This document shows, piece after piece, positions 11,171 to 20,566 of a stretch of DNA of 64,000 nt. The DNA is from Mesorhizobium tianshanense (GTDB lineage: Bacteria > Pseudomonadota > Alphaproteobacteria > Rhizobiales > Rhizobiaceae). The position numbers were made by a program, and so were the translations under genes. Location: assembly GCF_007830515.1 (NCBI RefSeq), contig NZ_VLKT01000002.1:179155-243154 (forward strand), written 5' to 3'. Position 1 is the first letter of the stretch; each line of letters opens with the position of its first letter. The notes beneath the pieces were generated by a model that was not told where the DNA came from, ran no database searches, and saw nothing but the letters and a program-made list of their open reading frames with translations.

Positions 11171-12132
11171 GCGCCGCGGCCCTCATGGTTGCGGCGGGGA
11201 TCGAGCAGCGCTTCCATCACCGCCATGCGCACGGCGACACCCATCTCCACCTGCTCCTGGATCACGCTCTGCGGACCGTCGGCGATTTCCGAGGCGATCT
11301 CGACGCCGCGGTTCATCGGGCCGGGATGCATGACCAGGGCGTCGTCCTTGGCCGCCTTCAGCTTCTCGGCATCGAGGCCGAAATACCGGAAATACTCGCG
11401 CACCGAAGGCACGAAGGCGCCTTCCATCCGCTCGCGCTGCAGGCGCAGCATCATCACCACATCCGCGTCCTTGAGGCCCTCGGCCATCGAGCGGGTAACG
11501 ATCACGCCCATTTTCTCGATGCCGGCGGGCAGAAGCGTCGACGGCGCCACGACACGGACCTGGGCGCCGAGCGCGTTGAGCAGCATGATGTTGGAGCGCG
11601 CCACGCGCGAATGCAGAATGTCGCCGCAGATCGCCACGATCAGCTTCGACAGTGGGCCCCTGGCTCGGCGGATGGTCAGCGCGTCGAGCAGTGCCTGCGT
11701 CGGGTGCTCATGGGCGCCGTCGCCGGCATTGATCACCGAGCAGCCGACCTTTTGCGCCAGCAGTGCCGCAGCACCCGCCGACTGGTGGCGGATAATCAGG
11801 ATGTCTGGGCGCATGGCGTTCAGCGTCATCGCCGTGTCGATCAACGTCTCGCCCTTCTTCACCGAGGAGCTTGCAACCGACATGTTCATGACGTCGGCGC
11901 CGAGCCGCTTTCCGGCAAGCTCGAACGACGACTGCGTGCGGGTCGAGGCTTCGTAGAAGAGGTTGATCTGGGTGCGGCCGCGCAGCGTCGAGGTCTTCTT
12001 CTCCGACTGCCGCGAGATGGCGACCGCCCGGTCGGCCCTGTCCAGCAAAAGCTCGATGTCGGCGGGGGAAAGATCGCGGATGCCCAGAAGATGGCTGTGG
12101 GGATACAGTGGCAGGGACGAAGCGTCGGTCAT
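11167..12132 (-). CDS. pyrB: Aspartate carbamoyltransferase catalytic chain
   Basis: Joins carbamoyl phosphate and aspartate to N-carbamoylaspartate, the committed step of pyrimidine synthesis. It has 321 residues. The carbamoyl-phosphate loop [13 protein letters not shown] is around residue 60, with HQSAGAA and [10 protein letters not shown] further on, and a late [11 protein letters not shown] motif. All look intact. No regulatory PyrI gene is present; the adjacent PyrC' protein takes the partner place. A promoter match lies only about 12 bases upstream of the ATG, implying a very short leader. Confidence 0.95.
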   Translation of the reverse strand: MTDASSLPLYPHSHLLGIRDLSPADIELLLDRADRAVAISRQSEKKTSTLRGRTQINLFYEASTRTQSSFELAGKRLGADVMNMSVASSSVKKGETLIDTAMTLNAMRPDILIIRHQSAGAAALLAQKVGCSVINAGDGAHEHPTQALLDALTIRRARGPLSKLIVAICGDILHSRVARSNIMLLNALGAQVRVVAPSTLLPAGIEKMGVIVTRSMAEGLKDADVVMMLRLQRERMEGAFVPSVREYFRYFGLDAEKLKAAKDDALVMHPGPMNRGVEIASEIADGPQSVIQEQVEMGVAVRMAVMEALLDPRRNHEGRGA

Positions 12133-12144
12133 CTCAAGGCGCTG

Positions 12145-12173
12145 CTATAGGGTGGAGGACCTTTGGCTGCAAG
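12145..12173 (-). promoter_or_regulatory. Promoter of pyrB (minus strand)
   Basis: Read on the minus strand, CTTGCA and CTATAG are separated by 17 bases, a close match to the rhizobial housekeeping consensus. Only 12 bases separate the -10 box from the pyrB ATG, so the leader would be about 5-7 bases long. Confidence 0.6.
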
Positions 12174-12290
12174 CACCAGCTTTGGATTGCGGCCTTTCTC
12201 CCCGGTATTTTCGTCGCGCGCGCAGCAACGCTTGGGTTATAAACCGCCGATGGCTTCGGATTCGTGGCCTTGTGATGATAAGGACAATGC

Positions 12291-13919
12291 GTGACCGACG
12301 ACGTGACGAACCAGCCGCCGCCGCTGGCAGGCGGCAACGCCTGGCGGGGCGATCCGTTGCTGATCCAGCTTGCCGAACGCTTTTCCGATCCCGTGCGCAA
12401 GGATCTCGATGGGCTTGGCCGTTTCGTGCTGACGCAGGAGGCGCAGGAACTGGCCCGCCTCGCCAATGTCGAGACGCCAAAGCTCAGGACTCATGACCGC
12501 CAGGGCCGGCGCATCGATCTGGTCGAGTTCCACCCTGCCTATCATGCGCTGATGCGCCGCTCGATGGCGAACGGGCTGCATTCGTCGGTGTGGGAAAATG
12601 GCGACGCCGAGATCGGCCGCCGTCATCAGGTCCGCGCCGCCCGTTTCTATCTAACGGCCGAGCTCGAAACCGGACATCTCTGTCCCATCACCATGACCAG
12701 CGCGTCGCTGGCAGCGCTGATGGCGAACCCAAAACTGTTTCGCGAATGGGCGCCGCGTGTGACGACACGCAAATACGACCAGAGCCAGAAGCCGCCGGTC
12801 GAAAAGGCCGGGCTGACGCTCGGCATGGGCATGACCGAGAAGCAGGGCGGCACCGACGTCCGTGCCAACGTCACCAAGGCCGAGCGCGTCGGCAGCGGCT
12901 TCTATCGCCTGACCGGCCACAAATGGTTCATGTCGGCGCCGATGTCGGACGCGTTCCTGGTGCTTGGACAGGCGCCGGAAGGGCTTTCGTGCTTTCTCGT
13001 TCCCCGCATTCTCGGCGATGGGTCGGGCAACGGCTTCCGCTTCCAGCGGCTGAAGGACAAGCTCGGCAACCGCTCCAACGCTTCGTCCGAAGTGGAGTTC
13101 GTCAACGCCATCGGCGAGATGGTCGGCGATCCGGGGGCGGGCGTGAAGACGATCATGGACATGGTGACGCTGACCCGGCTCGACTGCGCGATCGCCTCGT
13201 CGGCGATCATGCGTGCCGGGCTGGCCGAGGCCGTCCACCACACCCGACATAGGCAGGTGTTCGGTACCAATCTGGTCGAGCAGCCGCTGATGCAGCGCGT
13301 GCTGGCCGACATGGCGCTCGACGTCGCCGCCGCCACCGCGCTGTCGTTCCGGCTGGCGCGCTCCTTCGACGAGGCGGCCAGCGACCGTGGCGAGGCGGCC
13401 TTCGCTCGCGCCATGACGCCGGTCGTCAAATACTGGGTCTGCAAGATCGCGCCGCCGCTGCTCTACGAAGCGATGGAGTGTCTCGGCGGCAACGGCTATG
13501 TCGAGGAGGCGCCGATCGCGCGCTACTATCGCGAAGCTCCGGTCAACGCGATCTGGGAGGGATCCGGCAACGTCATGGCGCTCGACGTGTTGCGCGTGCT
13601 GGGGCGTGCGCCCGGCCTGTTCGAGGAGGTGCTGGCTGGAATCGATCGCGATCTCGGCGACGGTGGGCGCGGCACCGTCGGCGTGCTCAAGGCGGCAATG
13701 CAGGTCGCGGCGACCGACGAGGGCTCGGCCCGTCTGCTCACCGAGCAACTGGCACTGTCGGCGGCGGCGGCGGAACTGCGCAGGCTGGGGGCAGGGCGGA
13801 TCGCCGAGGCCTTTGTCGAGACGCGCCTCGCCGGCCAGTGGCGCAACACCTACGGCATGCTCGATTCGCGCCATGACGCGCGCATGATCATCGACACGCT
13901 CTACCCGCCGGTCACCTGA
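12291..13919 (+). CDS. AidB-like acyl-CoA dehydrogenase
   Basis: Flavoprotein of the acyl-CoA dehydrogenase family, 542 residues, with the long N-terminal extension typical of AidB (EFHPAYHALMRRSMANGLHSS around residues 78-98). The FAD and substrate region MGMTEKQGGTDVRAN (about 182-196) and HKWFMSAPMSDAFLVL follow. The C-terminal dehydrogenase domain has LGGNGYVEEAPIARYYREA and AIWEGSGNVMALD. In E. coli AidB is induced in the alkylation response and binds DNA, but many relatives are simple dehydrogenases of branched or odd acyl-CoAs. No acyl-CoA partner gene is adjacent, so the substrate cannot be named. GTG start. Confidence 0.88.
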   Translation: MTDDVTNQPPPLAGGNAWRGDPLLIQLAERFSDPVRKDLDGLGRFVLTQEAQELARLANVETPKLRTHDRQGRRIDLVEFHPAYHALMRRSMANGLHSSVWENGDAEIGRRHQVRAARFYLTAELETGHLCPITMTSASLAALMANPKLFREWAPRVTTRKYDQSQKPPVEKAGLTLGMGMTEKQGGTDVRANVTKAERVGSGFYRLTGHKWFMSAPMSDAFLVLGQAPEGLSCFLVPRILGDGSGNGFRFQRLKDKLGNRSNASSEVEFVNAIGEMVGDPGAGVKTIMDMVTLTRLDCAIASSAIMRAGLAEAVHHTRHRQVFGTNLVEQPLMQRVLADMALDVAAATALSFRLARSFDEAASDRGEAAFARAMTPVVKYWVCKIAPPLLYEAMECLGGNGYVEEAPIARYYREAPVNAIWEGSGNVMALDVLRVLGRAPGLFEEVLAGIDRDLGDGGRGTVGVLKAAMQVAATDEGSARLLTEQLALSAAAAELRRLGAGRIAEAFVETRLAGQWRNTYGMLDSRHDARMIIDTLYPPVT

Positions 13920-14049
13920 GAAGGTTCTTCGGGAAGATCCTTGCGTCGTCTATCGCTTCGCTGTGGATGACCGTTAACCTTAACAAATGGTTTCCATTGC
14001 GGTGCCGGGTCGTAAAGCCCACTGTCCTGTCTACCGAAGCAGGAAAGCC

Positions 14050-14604
14050 ATGCGGTATATATTGAGCTCCTTTCTGGCCTTGCACTGGGCGGTCGTTTTC
14101 GCCCTGCTGGCGTTCATCTGCATCGACGGAAATCGTGGCATTGCGGCGGCGCTTGGCGTGCTCGGCGTCGCAGTCCAGAACACCCGCTTCGTCGACCTCG
14201 AAAACGCGGTCGTCGTGGCTCCGCTTGCCGTAGCGCTGCTTGTCGTCGCGGTGCTGTTCTGCTGGGCCTTAATCGAAACGCTTATCAACGACGCGACAAA
14301 TCCTGACGATAGCGTCACGCGGATCGCCTTCATCTGCGCCTCCGGCGTGCTGTCGCTGATCGTGGTCGGCGGCGCCGCGCAAGGCGTCAACGGTCTGTTC
14401 ATGGCTGTCGCCGTGCAATTGGCGGCACTGCTGGCTTCCTATGTCGCCATGCTCGCGGAGCGGCGGTCGGCCTTTGCCGCAGCGGTTCCGGGCACGGGCG
14501 AAATCCGTGACGCCGCGCATGTGATGGCGAAGGCGGCGGCGCCCAACTCGTCGCTCTCGCGCATTTCCGGCCGGCCGGACACGAACTTGAGGGATGGCCG
14601 CTGA
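14050..14604 (+). CDS. Hypothetical four-helix inner-membrane protein
   Basis: A 184-residue protein with four hydrophobic segments: residues 4-22, about 33-47, 60-82 and 95-112, with another near 118-135, and a polar C-terminal tail of about 45 residues rich in Ala and Ser. The start at MRYILSS follows AGGAAAG; a longer open frame upstream has no such site. Its stop overlaps the start of the next small membrane-protein gene (TGATG), so the two are translated together. I do not recognise a family and see no catalytic motif. Confidence 0.75.
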   Translation: MRYILSSFLALHWAVVFALLAFICIDGNRGIAAALGVLGVAVQNTRFVDLENAVVVAPLAVALLVVAVLFCWALIETLINDATNPDDSVTRIAFICASGVLSLIVVGGAAQGVNGLFMAVAVQLAALLASYVAMLAERRSAFAAAVPGTGEIRDAAHVMAKAAAPNSSLSRISGRPDTNLRDGR

Positions 14605-14915
14605 TGCGCACCTTGTTCGCACTGTGGGCTGCCCCGCTCGCCATATTCTGGGGCTGGTTCTTCCTGTCGCTCAACGACATCAATTTCGGCTATGTCATGC
14701 TGAGCCGTCAATTGCATGACCTCGTCTTCCAACTCTATGGGGACATGCTTGGCATTGATCCAGCGCTCATTCCCGGCATGGTGGCAAAGGCCTGCTTCGT
14801 CGACAGTCTGCTGCTCCTGGCGTTTTGGGCGTTTCGCCGCCGTCGGGTGATCGGCAGCTGGATCAGGATAGTGCGCGACCGCTATTTCGACCAGGCATCG
14901 ACGCCGAGCGCCTGA
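14604..14915 (+). CDS. Small membrane protein, DUF6105-like
   Basis: A 103-residue protein with a hydrophobic segment at residues 3-20 and another near 65-78, followed by a very basic stretch ([19 protein letters not shown]). It contains the well-conserved-looking sequence [19 protein letters not shown], recalling the rhizobial DUF6105 family; this is from memory. It overlaps the preceding gene by one base. Its 3' end runs 34 bases into the oppositely oriented ruvX, an unusual but plausible convergent overlap. Function unknown. Confidence 0.75.
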   Translation: MRTLFALWAAPLAIFWGWFFLSLNDINFGYVMLSRQLHDLVFQLYGDMLGIDPALIPGMVAKACFVDSLLLLAFWAFRRRRVIGSWIRIVRDRYFDQASTPSA

Positions 14916-15367
14916 AGCCGGTCGAGAACGCCCTGCAAAATAAAGGCCGCCGCGGCCGAATCGATCTTGCCGGCGCGTTTGCGGCGCGAAAAATCCATCT
15001 CGATCAACGTCCGTTCGGCCGCCACCGTCGACAGCCGCTCGTCCCACAAAACGAAGGGCAGGTCGGTCAAGCCAGCCATGTTGCGGGCGAAAGCGCGGGA
15101 TTTCTGGGCGCGCGGGCCTTCCGACCCGTCCATGTTGACCGGCAGGCCGAGCACGACGGCGCCGGCATTTTCCTTCTGCAGCAAGGCGAGCAGCGCCGCG
15201 GCGTCCAGCGAGAATTTCCTGCGCATGATGACCAGGCGGGGGTGGGCGAAGGCAAAGCCCCGGTCGGAAACCGCGACTCCAATCGTCTTGTCGCCAAGGT
15301 CGAGCCCGGCCAGCGTCTTGCCGCCGCCGAGCCGCGCCGGCAACTCTTCGATGGTGATGATGCTCAA
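14882..15367 (-). CDS. ruvX: Putative pre-16S rRNA nuclease RuvX (YqgF)
   Basis: RNase H-like nuclease thought to mature the 5' end of 16S rRNA and formerly proposed as a Holliday junction resolvase. The core motif [15 protein letters not shown] carries the first catalytic Asp; [14 protein letters not shown] and a WDERLST motif with the Glu follow, and [12 protein letters not shown] ends the fold. I place the start at TTG 15367 (MSIITIEEL) because AAGGAA lies 6-7 bases upstream, giving 161 residues. A GTG at 15409 in the same frame adds 14 residues but lacks a ribosome site. In-cell role follows the family, not this sequence. Confidence 0.9.
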   Translation of the reverse strand: MSIITIEELPARLGGGKTLAGLDLGDKTIGVAVSDRGFAFAHPRLVIMRRKFSLDAAALLALLQKENAGAVVLGLPVNMDGSEGPRAQKSRAFARNMAGLTDLPFVLWDERLSTVAAERTLIEMDFSRRKRAGKIDSAAAAFILQGVLDRLQALGVDAWSK

Positions 15368-15467
15368 GCGGCTTTCCTTCGACTGCACCCGCAAAGGACG
15401 CTGTGGCACTTTAATTTTGCTGCTGGCGTTCTATCCTTTGCCGAAGCAAAAATCGAGGAAGGCATTC

Positions 15468-16175
15468 ATGAAACTGACCTGGTACGGACATTCCGCATTC
15501 CGCATCGAAACCGCTGACGCAAAAATCCTCATCGATCCCTATCTGGTAGGCAACCCGTCGTGGACGGGGGGCTGGGAAGGACCAGCGGAAGGGATCACGC
15601 ATGTCCTTTTAACCCACGGCCATAGCGATCACATCAGCGGTGCGCTCGAAGTCCTTGGGAAAAGCGGGGCCATGCTGGTCGCCAATTTCGAGGTCTGCAT
15701 GTACCTGGTCGGCAAGGGCGCCAGCGACAAGAAGATCAATCCCGGCAATATCGGCGGCACGGTCGATTGCGGCGGTTTCACCACCACCTTCGTCCAGGCG
15801 CTGCATTCATCGTCGTTCCCGGGTGACAATGGTCAGAACACCTATCTCGGCAATCCGGGCGGGCTCGTCCTGCATTTTCCGGAAGACAAGACGCTCTATC
15901 ATATGGGCGACACCGACATCTTTTCCGACATGGCGCTGATCAACGAGTTGCACGAGCCGAAGATCGGCATCGTGCCGGTCGGTGACCGCTTCACCATGGG
16001 TGGCGCGGTGGCAGCCCTCGCCTGCCGGCGCTTCTTTCAATTCGAGACCGTCATCCCCAGTCACTTCGGCACGTTCCCGATCATCGATCAGACCGCCGAC
16101 AAGTTCGTGGGGGGCTTGGAGGGTTCCGGCGTGAACGTGGCATTGCCGAAGATCGGCGAGACGATTAGCTTGTAG
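15468..16175 (+). CDS. UPF0173 metal-dependent hydrolase
   Basis: A metallo-beta-lactamase-fold hydrolase of 235 residues. The metal motif LTHGHSDHISG is at residues 48-58, with a later Asp in MGDTDIF and His in PSHFGTFP, so the metal site looks complete. The start has an AGGAAGG ribosome site. The family (UPF0173, YtkL type) is widespread but its substrate is unknown. It is divergent from ruvX. Confidence 0.9.
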   Translation: MKLTWYGHSAFRIETADAKILIDPYLVGNPSWTGGWEGPAEGITHVLLTHGHSDHISGALEVLGKSGAMLVANFEVCMYLVGKGASDKKINPGNIGGTVDCGGFTTTFVQALHSSSFPGDNGQNTYLGNPGGLVLHFPEDKTLYHMGDTDIFSDMALINELHEPKIGIVPVGDRFTMGGAVAALACRRFFQFETVIPSHFGTFPIIDQTADKFVGGLEGSGVNVALPKIGETISL

Positions 16176-16209
16176 AGACGCCAGGCAGACGCCAGAATGG
16201 AATGAGAGC

Positions 16210-16626
16210 ATGATTTTGAGGGGCCTTCTTTGCATTTCCGTTCTAGCTATGGCCTCCCCGGCGCCCGCCGCGGAGGACTTCATCGAAGGCGTCTATCTCG
16301 AGTCAGAGGACCTCTGTGCGCAGGCCAAGAAAGACACGCTGGACACGGTGATCGAAGCCGGCAACACCGTGCTCACGGCGCGTGGCCTGCAAAGCGTCGA
16401 ATACGATTGCGAGTTCCTTCAAATCACCAAGGCGACGCTCTCGCCGAGCTGGGCGGTGACGGCCATATGTCAGGAGCCGGGCCACGTCTTTCCGGACGTC
16501 CTCTCCGTAACGCAATTGAGCCCGAAGCAGATCGATCTGGTTTCGGTTCGGCCCGCGGACGATGAAAGCGAGGCGAACGGCAACGGCGGCAGCTATTTCC
16601 TTTGCGACGGCGTGGCCCTGCCATAG
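16210..16626 (+). CDS. Hypothetical exported protein
   Basis: A 138-residue protein with a clear signal peptide (MILRGLLCISVLAMASPAPA, cleavage about residue 20). The mature part is acidic and has four Cys (ESEDLCAQ, YDCEF, ICQEPGH and FLCDG), which could form two disulfides in the periplasm. It follows the UPF0173 gene by 34 bases. I do not recognise a family. Confidence 0.75.
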   Translation: MILRGLLCISVLAMASPAPAAEDFIEGVYLESEDLCAQAKKDTLDTVIEAGNTVLTARGLQSVEYDCEFLQITKATLSPSWAVTAICQEPGHVFPDVLSVTQLSPKQIDLVSVRPADDESEANGNGGSYFLCDGVALP

Positions 16627-16657
16627 ACCTTCTGGCCCGGTTCTTGGCATGATGCAT

Positions 16658-16686
16658 GTTGCGCGGCACACGCCGCGCCGCTATAG
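16658..16686 (+). promoter_or_regulatory. Promoter of the gatC-GNAT-gatA operon
   Basis: GTTGCG and CTATAG are spaced by 17 bases, matching the rhizobial housekeeping pattern. It sits about 30 bases before the gatC start. Confidence 0.55.
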
Positions 16687-16716
16687 CGCGGACTAGTTTT
16701 CCCGAGGCACAAAAAT

Positions 16717-17004
16717 ATGTCCGTTGATCTTCATACTGTGAAGCGCGTCGCGCGTCTCGCCCGTATCGCGGTGAGCGAGGAGGATGCCGAGCGCATGACT
16801 GGCGAGTTGAACGCCATTCTTGGCTTTGTCGAGCAGTTGAACGAGGTCGATGTTTCCGGCGTAGAGCCGATGACCTCGGTGATACCGATGGAGATGAAGA
16901 AGCGCCAGGACGTCGTCACCGACGGCAGCAAGGCCGCCGACATTGTCGCCAATGCGCCGGCCACCGAAGAGAATTTCTTCCTCGTTCCGAAGGTCGTGGA
17001 GTAG
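16717..17004 (+). CDS. gatC: Aspartyl/glutamyl-tRNA amidotransferase subunit C
   Basis: Small subunit (95 residues) of the GatCAB complex, which converts Glu-tRNA(Gln) or Asp-tRNA(Asn) to the amidated form in the cytoplasm. The sequence has the usual N-terminal helix ([22 protein letters not shown]), the central [11 protein letters not shown] and the ending [12 protein letters not shown]. GatA lies two genes on; gatB is not in this window. A GNAT gene is interposed 7 bases downstream. Confidence 0.95.
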   Translation: MSVDLHTVKRVARLARIAVSEEDAERMTGELNAILGFVEQLNEVDVSGVEPMTSVIPMEMKKRQDVVTDGSKAADIVANAPATEENFFLVPKVVE

Positions 17005-17011
17005 CCGGCCG

Positions 17012-17470
17012 ATGGCAATCGAGATCGCCATCGAGACGCCGCTGCAGGATGATGTGCGCGGGCTGGTCGAGGAGCTCAACGACGCGCTGCTCGAGTTGAC
17101 GCCGCCGGAGCACTGCTACCACATGACCGTCGAGCAGATGGCTGACAAGGAAACGACTGTCTTCATCGCTCGCGACAACGGCCTTGCCATAGGCTGCGGC
17201 GCGCTGAAGCGTCACGATGGCGCCATTGGCGAGGTCAAGCGCATGTACACGCGGCCCTCGCATCGCGGCCGCAAGATCGGCGCGACGATCGTCGAGCGGG
17301 TCGAGGCGCTGGCGCGCAGCGAAGGGCTGAAACGCCTGGTGCTGGAGACGGGCGACCGCCATCCGGCTGCGTGGACCGTTTATGAACGCGCCGGATTTTC
17401 GCGCTGTGGCCCGGTGCTAGACTATCCCGATTCCGAGTGGTCGGTGTTTTACGAAAAGAGCCTTATCTGA
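17012..17470 (+). CDS. GNAT-family N-acetyltransferase within the gat operon
   Basis: A 152-residue acetyltransferase. The acetyl-CoA site [21 protein letters not shown] is at about residues 71-91, preceded by [15 protein letters not shown] and followed by [18 protein letters not shown]. The start at MAIEIA lies 7 bases after gatC; the stop overlaps the gatA start (TGATG), so all three genes are tightly coupled. Substrate unknown; the position suggests a simple rider gene or a modifier of a translation-related target, but that is inference. Confidence 0.9.
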   Translation: MAIEIAIETPLQDDVRGLVEELNDALLELTPPEHCYHMTVEQMADKETTVFIARDNGLAIGCGALKRHDGAIGEVKRMYTRPSHRGRKIGATIVERVEALARSEGLKRLVLETGDRHPAAWTVYERAGFSRCGPVLDYPDSEWSVFYEKSLI

Positions 17471-19035
17471 TGAGCGACCTGACCCACCTGACGATTTCGC
17501 ATGCCCGCGCCAAGCTGCGCGCCAAGGAAATCACGGCAACCGAGATCACCGAAGCCTATCTGTCGGCGATCGAGCGGGCCAATCCGGCGCTCAACGCCTA
17601 TGTCGTCGTCACCGACGACAAGGCGCGCGACATGGCCAAGGCCTCGGACGTGAAGTTGGCGAAGGGCGAGGGCGGGTCGCTCGAAGGTATTCCGCTCGGT
17701 ATCAAGGACCTGTTCGGCACCGAAGGCGTCCACACCCAGGCCTGCAGCCATGTGCTGGATGGATTCAAGCCGCATTACGAATCGACCGTCACCACCAATC
17801 TATGGGCCGACGGCGCCGTCATGCTCGGCAAGCTCAACATGGACGAGTTCGCCATGGGCTCGTCCAATGAGACCTCCTACTACGGCCCCGTCGTCAATCC
17901 GTGGCGGCGTTCGCGTCTCGACACGGTGGTGATGCCGACCACGCATCAGGGCGATGGCGGTTTCGTCTCGGCTGGCGGCGCCAGGACCGCGCGCACGCTG
18001 GACAACGCCCAGCTTGTGCCGGGCGGTTCGTCGGGCGGCTCGGCCTCCGCCGTCTCCGCCTTTCTCTGTGCCGGCGCTACCGCCACCGACACCGGCGGCT
18101 CGATCCGCCAGCCCGCCGCCTTCACCGGCACGGTCGGCATCAAGCCGACCTACGGCCGCTGCTCGCGCTGGGGCATCGTCGCCTTCGCTTCGTCGCTTGA
18201 CCAGGCCGGACCGATCGCACGCGATGTGCGTGATGCCGCGATCCTCTTGAAATCCATGGCGTCGGTCGATCCGAAAGACACCACCTCGGTCGACCGGCCG
18301 GTGCCGGACTACGAGGCGGCGATCGGCAAGTCGATCAAAGGCATGAAGGTCGGCATCCCCAGGGAATATCGCGTCGACGGCATGCCCGAGGAGATCGAGG
18401 CGCTGTGGCACAAGGGCATTGCCTGGCTCAGAGATGCCGGTGCCGAGATCGTCGACATTTCGCTTCCGCATACCAAGTATGCGCTGCCGGCCTATTACAT
18501 CGTGGCGCCCGCCGAAGCTTCGTCGAACCTCGCCCGCTATGACGGCATCCGCTACGGATTGCGCGTGCCGGGCAAGGACATCGTCGACATGTACGAGAAG
18601 ACCCGCGCCGCCGGTTTCGGCCGCGAGGTCAAGCGCCGCATCATGATCGGCACCTACGTGCTCTCCGCCGGCTACTACGATGCCTACTATCTGCAGGCGC
18701 AAAAGGTTCGCAATCTCATCAAGCGGGATTTCGAAAATGCATTCGCGGCGGGCGTCGACGTCATCCTGACACCGGCGACACCGTCGGCGGCCTTCGGCAT
18801 CGCTGACGAGGATATGGCCGCCGACCCGGTCAAGATGTACCTCAATGACATCTTCACGGTGACCGTGAACATGGCCGGGCTGCCAGGCATCGCCGTGCCT
18901 GCGGGACTTGACGCCAGGGGCCTGCCGCTCGGCCTGCAGCTCATCGGCCGGCCCTTCGACGAGGAAACCTTGTTCCAGACCGCCCATGTCATCGAACAGG
19001 CGGCGGGGACGTTCCAGCCGGAAAAGTGGTGGTAG
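17470..19035 (+). CDS. gatA: Glutamyl-tRNA(Gln) amidotransferase subunit A
   Basis: Amidase subunit of GatCAB, releasing ammonia from glutamine for tRNA-bound Glu or Asp. It has 521 residues, about 25-35 more than most GatA. The catalytic triad is readable: Lys in IPLGIKDLF (about residue 80), cis-Ser in [11 protein letters not shown] and nucleophile Ser in the same motif region, with GGSSGGSA before it. An extra stretch of about 30 residues lies between NPWRRS and LVPGGSSGG (roughly 147-181). It overlaps the GNAT gene by one base. Confidence 0.95.
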   Translation: MSDLTHLTISHARAKLRAKEITATEITEAYLSAIERANPALNAYVVVTDDKARDMAKASDVKLAKGEGGSLEGIPLGIKDLFGTEGVHTQACSHVLDGFKPHYESTVTTNLWADGAVMLGKLNMDEFAMGSSNETSYYGPVVNPWRRSRLDTVVMPTTHQGDGGFVSAGGARTARTLDNAQLVPGGSSGGSASAVSAFLCAGATATDTGGSIRQPAAFTGTVGIKPTYGRCSRWGIVAFASSLDQAGPIARDVRDAAILLKSMASVDPKDTTSVDRPVPDYEAAIGKSIKGMKVGIPREYRVDGMPEEIEALWHKGIAWLRDAGAEIVDISLPHTKYALPAYYIVAPAEASSNLARYDGIRYGLRVPGKDIVDMYEKTRAAGFGREVKRRIMIGTYVLSAGYYDAYYLQAQKVRNLIKRDFENAFAAGVDVILTPATPSAAFGIADEDMAADPVKMYLNDIFTVTVNMAGLPGIAVPAGLDARGLPLGLQLIGRPFDEETLFQTAHVIEQAAGTFQPEKWW

Positions 19036-19064
19036 TGTCGTCTCCCATCTGAAGGGGTGAGGGA

Positions 19065-19874
19065 GTGTTCTACTATCTTTCCAAGATATTTTGGCTCCTC
19101 GTCCAGCCTCTGAATTTATCGATTATCCTGCTGTTGGCCGGGCTGCTTGCGGCAATGGTTGGCCGGCGGCGGCTGGCGGCCACCGGCAGTTTGCTCGCCT
19201 TCCTGATCCTCGGGCTGTCGGCCTGGACCCCGCTTGGCGCAATGATGCTCAATCCGTTGGAAGAGCGCTTTCCGCGCCCGCCGCTGCCGGAAAAGGTTGA
19301 CGGAATCGTCGTGCTCGGCGGTGGCCTGGAGGGCGCCGTCAATCTGGCGCGCGGCGGCTATGAGCTGAACGGAAGCGGCGATCGTTTCGTCGAAGCCGCG
19401 ATCCTCGCGCGGCGCTTTCCAATGGCGAAGCTGGTCGTCTCCGGCGGCCCTAGCGGGCTGATGCTGGACGACGAGGGTGACGGGACGACGGCGCCGCGCT
19501 TGCTCATTGCCCTAGGCGTGACAGCCGACCGGCTGACACTCGAGAGCAAATCCCGCAACACCCACGAGAACGCCGTCTTCACCCGGGAATTGGTCACCAC
19601 GAAACCGGGCGAGATTTGGCTGCTGGTGACCTCGGCCTTTCACATGCCGCGCGCCAAGGGGCTGTTCGACAAGGCCGGCTTTCCAACCGTTCCGTGGCCG
19701 GTAGACTACCGAACCCCAGGCAAGGAGCGCATCGGCCTATTCCGCGACGATCCTGTCGCTTCACTGCAGACCACCACCATGGCGGTTCGTGAATGGATCG
19801 GGCTCGTCGCCTACTGGCTGTCGGGCCGCATCGACCGGCCTTTCCCCGGACCGGGTGTTGGTTCGGGCGGCTGA
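19065..19874 (+). CDS. YdcF family protein (DUF218)
   Basis: A 269-residue membrane-anchored protein. Two hydrophobic segments lie in the first 60 residues; then the DUF218 domain starts with DGIVVLGGGLEG near 79 and contains VSGGPSG, SRNTHENA and VTSAFHMPRA. The fold binds nucleotides or SAM-like ligands in E. coli YdcF, and the related SanA and ElyC act in envelope integrity. GTG start 29 bases after gatA. Its last 64 bases overlap the convergent DUF599 gene. Envelope function is likely, reaction unknown. Confidence 0.88.
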   Translation: MFYYLSKIFWLLVQPLNLSIILLLAGLLAAMVGRRRLAATGSLLAFLILGLSAWTPLGAMMLNPLEERFPRPPLPEKVDGIVVLGGGLEGAVNLARGGYELNGSGDRFVEAAILARRFPMAKLVVSGGPSGLMLDDEGDGTTAPRLLIALGVTADRLTLESKSRNTHENAVFTRELVTTKPGEIWLLVTSAFHMPRAKGLFDKAGFPTVPWPVDYRTPGKERIGLFRDDPVASLQTTTMAVREWIGLVAYWLSGRIDRPFPGPGVGSGG

Positions 19875-20566
19875 CCGATCACGGCCTGCCGCGCTGCCGA
19901 GAAGAACTGGCGACGCACCAGAACCGCCAGCAACAGCAGCGTCGACAGCACGAACACCTTTGGGTCGACGAACCAGCCGAGATAACCGATCGAGAAGAAC
20001 ACGCCGCGCAGGCCCGAATTGAAATGCTTTCCGGCCAGCATGTTCATGCGCGCCGCACGCCATACTGCCGTTTCGCTTACCGGGTTGCGTGAAGCCTCGC
20101 CATGCGGGATCGGGACCGCGCCGATCAGGATCGAGCAATAGTTGAACAGCCGATAGGCCCAGCCGAACTTGAAGAAGGAATAAGCAAGGATCAGCACCAA
20201 TCCGAACACCTTCATCTGAAAGGCGGAGCGGGATGATGTCGCGCCGAGAGGCAGGTCGCTCAGCACCGAAAGAACCTGATCGGAGGCGCCGAGCAGGGCA
20301 AAACAGCCGCCGATCGCAATCAGCGAGCTGGAGGCGAAGAAGGCGGTTCCCTGTTGAAGACCTGCCATAATGGCGGTGTCGACGATGCGGATCTCGCGTT
20401 CGGCCATGGTCCGCATCCAGGCTTCACGCTGGGCGTTCATCGCCGTCGTCAGCGACATGCGGCTGACCAGCTTTCCGTCGGAGGCGAGCGTATGCAGCAC
20501 CCATACGAAGAGGAAGAAGGCCAGCGCCGCGAGGTCTGCCGTCGACAAATGGAAGGAATCGCCCAT
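19811..20566 (-). CDS. DUF599 family membrane protein
   Basis: A 251-residue protein with about four hydrophobic segments (residues 12-30, 66-92, 115-130, 203-222). The segment LHTLASDGKLVSRMSLTTAMNAQREAWMRTM after the first helix and the late HFNSGLRGVFFSIGYLGWF are typical of DUF599 proteins. Function unknown. It is divergent from the serine dehydratase gene and overlaps the YdcF gene tail to tail. Confidence 0.85.
   Translation of the reverse strand: MGDSFHLSTADLAALAFFLFVWVLHTLASDGKLVSRMSLTTAMNAQREAWMRTMAEREIRIVDTAIMAGLQQGTAFFASSSLIAIGGCFALLGASDQVLSVLSDLPLGATSSRSAFQMKVFGLVLILAYSFFKFGWAYRLFNYCSILIGAVPIPHGEASRNPVSETAVWRAARMNMLAGKHFNSGLRGVFFSIGYLGWFVDPKVFVLSTLLLLAVLVRRQFFSAARQAVIGQPPEPTPGPGKGRSMRPDSQ

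Noticed and set aside
10694..11956. Open frame on the plus strand across pyrC' and pyrB
   Set aside because: Shadow of the two overlapping minus-strand genes, whose products are clearly recognised.
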